Source of the DNA: Chaetorhynchus papuensis
Taxonomy: Eukaryota > Chordata > Aves > Passeriformes > Rhipiduridae
Assembly (NCBI GenBank): GCA_013396525.1
Contig: VWYX01001223.1
Location: forward strand, 62,001 to 126,000
Direction: 5' to 3'
DNA: 64,000 nucleotides
Both the position numbers and the translations under genes were made by a program. Below the pieces are notes generated by a model. It saw only the letters and a list, made by a program, of their open reading frames with translations, was not told the DNA's origin and ran no database searches. Positions 61,292 through 64,000 of the stretch are shown piece by piece. Numbering within the stretch: position 1 is the first letter of the stretch; each line of letters opens with the position of its first letter.

Positions 61292-61392
61292 TTATCATAG
61301 AATGGTTTGGGTTGGAAGAGACCTTAAAGCCCCTCTTGTTCCACCCCCTGCCATGGACAGGGACGCCTTCCATAGACCAGGCTGCTCAGAGC
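61292..61392 (-). mobile_element. CR1 LINE fragment, 3' end, 230 bp before the LPAR4 coding exon
   Basis: Plus strand: ATCATAGAATGGTTTGGGTT, GGAAGAGACCTTAAAGCCCC, CCTGCCATGGACAGGGACGC and ATAGACCAGGCTGCTCAGAG, reversed CR1. Confidence 0.9.
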
Positions 61393-61618
61393 AATCACTC
61401 TCCTTCAAACAGGAGGATGAGGGAGTGATGGAAAGAAAGGAAAGGCCAAATTCAGTAATTTCAACTGTGAAAAAACCCAGTAATAGTGGAGTTTGTAAAG
61501 ACTTGCTTCAAAACTAATTCCTGCTCGTTTGCACATCCATTAACTTGGGAATTTCTCTTGCACAGCCACTTTGGGTGACAGGTTCAGGACTGATGGCAGC
61601 TCTCTCTCTCTCCTTTAG

Positions 61619-61771
61619 GAGGAAAGGATCCATGAGGGAGATGCGGTAGGAAGGAGTCCAGCCACCTCCCTGGAATGTGTTCCTTCGGGAAGGGACGAGC
61701 TCCCTGCCTTTTTTTATGGATGTCACTGAAGTAGACTTTGAAGGCCTTTGGAAGCCCATCCCAGACTTGGC
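61619..61771 (+). promoter_or_regulatory. LPAR4: LPAR4 5' UTR segment with three upstream ORFs
   Basis: A branch-like CTGAT and a long pyrimidine tract end in TTTAG at 61614-61618, a strong acceptor, so this exon begins at 61619. Before the receptor start lie three upstream ATGs. The first opens 61632-61649 (5 codons plus stop). The second opens 61675-61734 (19 codons plus stop). The third opens 61716-61805 in another frame (29 codons plus stop) and runs 34 bases past the receptor ATG. Such upstream frames commonly lower translation of the main frame; that effect is inferred here. Confidence 0.65.
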
Positions 61772-62818
61772 ATGGGAAACCACAGCAACAACCATACCTG
61801 CCTGACAGATGATTCCTTCAAGTACAACCTGTACGGAGCCGTGTACAGCGTGGTCTTCATCCTTGGCTTGATCACAAACTGCGCCTCCCTCTTCGTTTTC
61901 CTCTTCCGGATGAAGATGCGGAGCGAGACGGCCATTTTCATGACCAACCTGGCGGTCTCAGACTTGCTTTTCGTGTTCACTTTGCCCTTTAAGATTTTTT
62001 ACAACTTCAACAGGCACTGGCCCTTCGGGGACAGCCTGTGCAAGATCTCGGGCACGGCGTTCCTCACCAACATCTACGGGAGCATGCTGTTCCTCACCTG
62101 CATCAGCGTGGATCGCTTCCTGGCCATCGTGTATCCCTTCCGCTCCCGCACCATCCGCACCAGGAGGAATTCCGCCATCGTCTGTGCCGGCGTTTGGATC
62201 CTGGTCCTCAGCGGCGGAATTTCGGCCTCGCTGTTCTCCACGACCAACGTGTCCAACACCAGCACCACCTGTTTCGAAGGGTTTTCCAAAAGGATCTGGA
62301 AAACCTACCTGTCCAAGATCACCATATTTATTGAGGTGGTGGGATTCATCATCCCTCTGCTGCTCAACCTCACGTGCTCCTCGCTGGTTCTCCGGACTTT
62401 ACGGAAGCCGGCCACCCTGTCCCAGATTGGGACCAACAAGGAGAAAGTGCTGAAGATGATCATCGTGCACGTGGCCATTTTCGTCGTGTGCTTTGTCCCC
62501 TACAACTCCATCCTGTTCCTGTACGCGCTCGTGCGCTCCCAGGCCATCGCCAACTGCTCCCTGGAGAGGTTTGCCAGGACCATGTATCCCATCACGTTGT
62601 GCATCGCCACCCTCAACTGCTGCTTTGACCCCTTCATCTACTACTTCACCTCCGAGTCCTTCCAGAAGTCCTTCAACATCAAAACCCAGATTAAAATGGA
62701 TTCTCTTTTCAAGACGGAGATGCCGCTCACAAAGACGGCGCTGCCGGCGCCGCAGGATGAGATCAGTGACCAGGCCATCACCAATGGAGGAGATCCCACA
62801 TCTGAATCCCATTTCTAG
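61772..62818 (+). CDS. LPAR4: Lysophosphatidic acid receptor 4 (class A GPCR), complete
   Basis: This is a plasma-membrane receptor for lysophosphatidic acid in the P2Y-like branch (formerly GPR23/P2Y9), coupling to G12/13, Gq and Gs. The frame gives 348 residues from the ATG at 61772; the human protein is about 370, the difference being at the N-terminus. Landmarks are N36 (TM1), NLAVSD with D64 (TM2), C90 that would pair with C167, DRF at 114-116, W142 (TM4), P195 (TM5), CFVPY at 240-244 (TM6) and DPFIY at 286-290 (TM7). Sequons are at N3 and N7. TM1 through TM7 are nearly identical to human LPAR4 as I recall it. The chosen ATG has G at -3 and G at +4. The frame is open for only ten codons upstream before a TGA at 61739-61741, with no ATG in that interval. 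The coding region is a single exon. Confidence 0.97.
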   Translation: MGNHSNNHTCLTDDSFKYNLYGAVYSVVFILGLITNCASLFVFLFRMKMRSETAIFMTNLAVSDLLFVFTLPFKIFYNFNRHWPFGDSLCKISGTAFLTNIYGSMLFLTCISVDRFLAIVYPFRSRTIRTRRNSAIVCAGVWILVLSGGISASLFSTTNVSNTSTTCFEGFSKRIWKTYLSKITIFIEVVGFIIPLLLNLTCSSLVLRTLRKPATLSQIGTNKEKVLKMIIVHVAIFVVCFVPYNSILFLYALVRSQAIANCSLERFARTMYPITLCIATLNCCFDPFIYYFTSESFQKSFNIKTQIKMDSLFKTEMPLTKTALPAPQDEISDQAITNGGDPTSESHF

Positions 62819-63290
62819 GGAGATGTTTACACAGGGAGTTATCCCCCATTAACTCCTGATTAATGCCACGTGGCAGAGAGCTGTTCCAGAAAATGGGGGT
62901 TCACACGTGGGGTTAATGAAGAAAAGCTGCTGGGGGATGGCAGATCCTCACACTGGGATGGTCCCATCATATTCCACAGGTGACCACAAAATATCAAAAT
63001 CCCAATGGATCTCCCTTTGGAGATTATGGATAGGCAACAACACATGCATCAACTCAGGAGGGAACAGAACAGCTTCTTTAGCCAGAAGGTGCCAACATTT
63101 GGCATTTTTCCTCCTCAGTAGTTGACATGGGACCAGTTGGGAAATAGAAAATTTTGTTTCCTTAGAGATTCCTGCCAATATTTCCTGCCTTCTGGAGATG
63201 CATCCTCATCCTCATATGTTAACTCAGTAACTTCCCACAATATGTATGTTTGCTTACAAAGGCATAATAAAAGCTTGTGGCTTTTCCTTA
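62819..63290 (+). other. LPAR4: LPAR4 3' UTR with AATAAA signal at 63266-63271
   Basis: The sequence after the TAG stop has no repeat and no further reading frame. An AATAAA hexamer at 63266-63271 lies about 450 bases past the stop and is the best candidate poly(A) signal, giving a short 3' UTR ending near 63290. Later signals outside the window cannot be excluded. Confidence 0.5.
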
Positions 63291-64000
63291 CTCCACTGCC
63301 AGAGTGTAGAGCCTGGTTTTCCTAGAGACTGGAATTTATGGAGAGGTTTGAAGTGTAAATAACTGTTTAGCAAAAAAAAAAAAGAGTTGCTTGGTGACAG
63401 CAAAGATAATAAGAGAAAAAGATAATGAATACTACAGTTTTGAAATCTGAAGTTTCATTTTTATCAGATTAAGCTGTTGTTTAATTTATTTGATTATTTT
63501 TAATGCCACGTCTGGGGAGGAGTAAAGAGCTCGTTAATGATCTGTCACACCTGGGCTTTTATATCCCAAGGGATTATATGACTATTTCTGGGAAGGGCTG
63601 GACTGTACAGTCAGCTGGAGAAGGGCCTGAAACCCCGGAGCTCTTCCAAGGGCAGAGCTCCCATATGGAAGCTGAGGCAGCTGAAGGCCCAGGAGTGCTG
63701 ATCCCTCTGAAATATGGACAAGTGGTGTCAGAGCACCCAATTAAGGGATGATCTGTGACTGTTTAATGGGTTTTTAGGGCCTCAAAGTAACTAAAAAACC
63801 GATTTGCTGCACTCTTTTCTTAGCTGGTTACAGCAATATTGTCTTGTTTTCCAATTAATTTATTACCTTTCCTTTTATAGATTACAGAAATCTATGAAAA
63901 ATTAATTATTTGTATGTGTTGCATTTTACCACCTGGTTCCTTTCTCCAGCTCTTGGCTCATGTTTGAAGCTCTACATCCCTTCCCAGGCTGGGTCATTCT
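63291..64000. other. 3' flank of LPAR4, no gene seen
   Basis: The segment is AT-rich with a poly(A) run near 63370-63382. I see no repeat family, splice-bounded exon or convincing frame in it. Confidence 0.5.

Overview
The window is nuclear DNA of a bird, most likely a passerine. The evidence is two complete single-coding-exon vertebrate receptor genes, about two dozen 5'-truncated CR1 LINE fragments (the commonest avian repeat), and one element with a tRNA-like head and a CR1-like tail that resembles TguSINE1 of songbirds. There are no bacterial genes, CRISPR arrays, rRNAs or true tRNAs. A 431-base run of N (17933-18363) marks a scaffold gap.

Layout. CYSLTR1, the cysteinyl leukotriene receptor 1, lies at the left end on the minus strand (coding 746-1783). 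Its 5' noncoding exon and CpG-island promoter are inferred near 4216-4330. LPAR4, lysophosphatidic acid receptor 4, lies at the right end on the plus strand (coding 61772-62818). Its 5' UTR starts at a strong splice acceptor at 61617-61618, and candidate noncoding first exons and promoters lie at 50.7-52.0 kb. CYSLTR1 and LPAR4 are also neighbours on the human X chromosome, so the block is ancestral; in birds it is expected on chromosome 4 or 4A.

The most interesting locus is between the two receptors. A GC-rich reading frame at 22517-23182 (+), preceded by a good splice acceptor, encodes a 221-residue membrane protein. It has the spacing of a class A GPCR through TM1-TM4, but it lacks the DRY arginine, the TM3 cysteine and everything after about TM5. 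I do not recognise it as a named gene. It may be a truncated paralogue of the P2Y/CysLT/LPA4 receptor cluster, either as a working short protein or as a decaying relic.

The rest is noncoding: CR1 fragments (17 on the minus strand, 7 on the plus strand by my reading), one probable solo LTR (32535-32760), a 0.6-kb minisatellite (30434-31028), smaller tandem repeats, and CpG-rich patches near 4.2, 26.8, 51.5 and 56.7 kb. All calls come from reading the sequence and recalling family features; no search or alignment was run.
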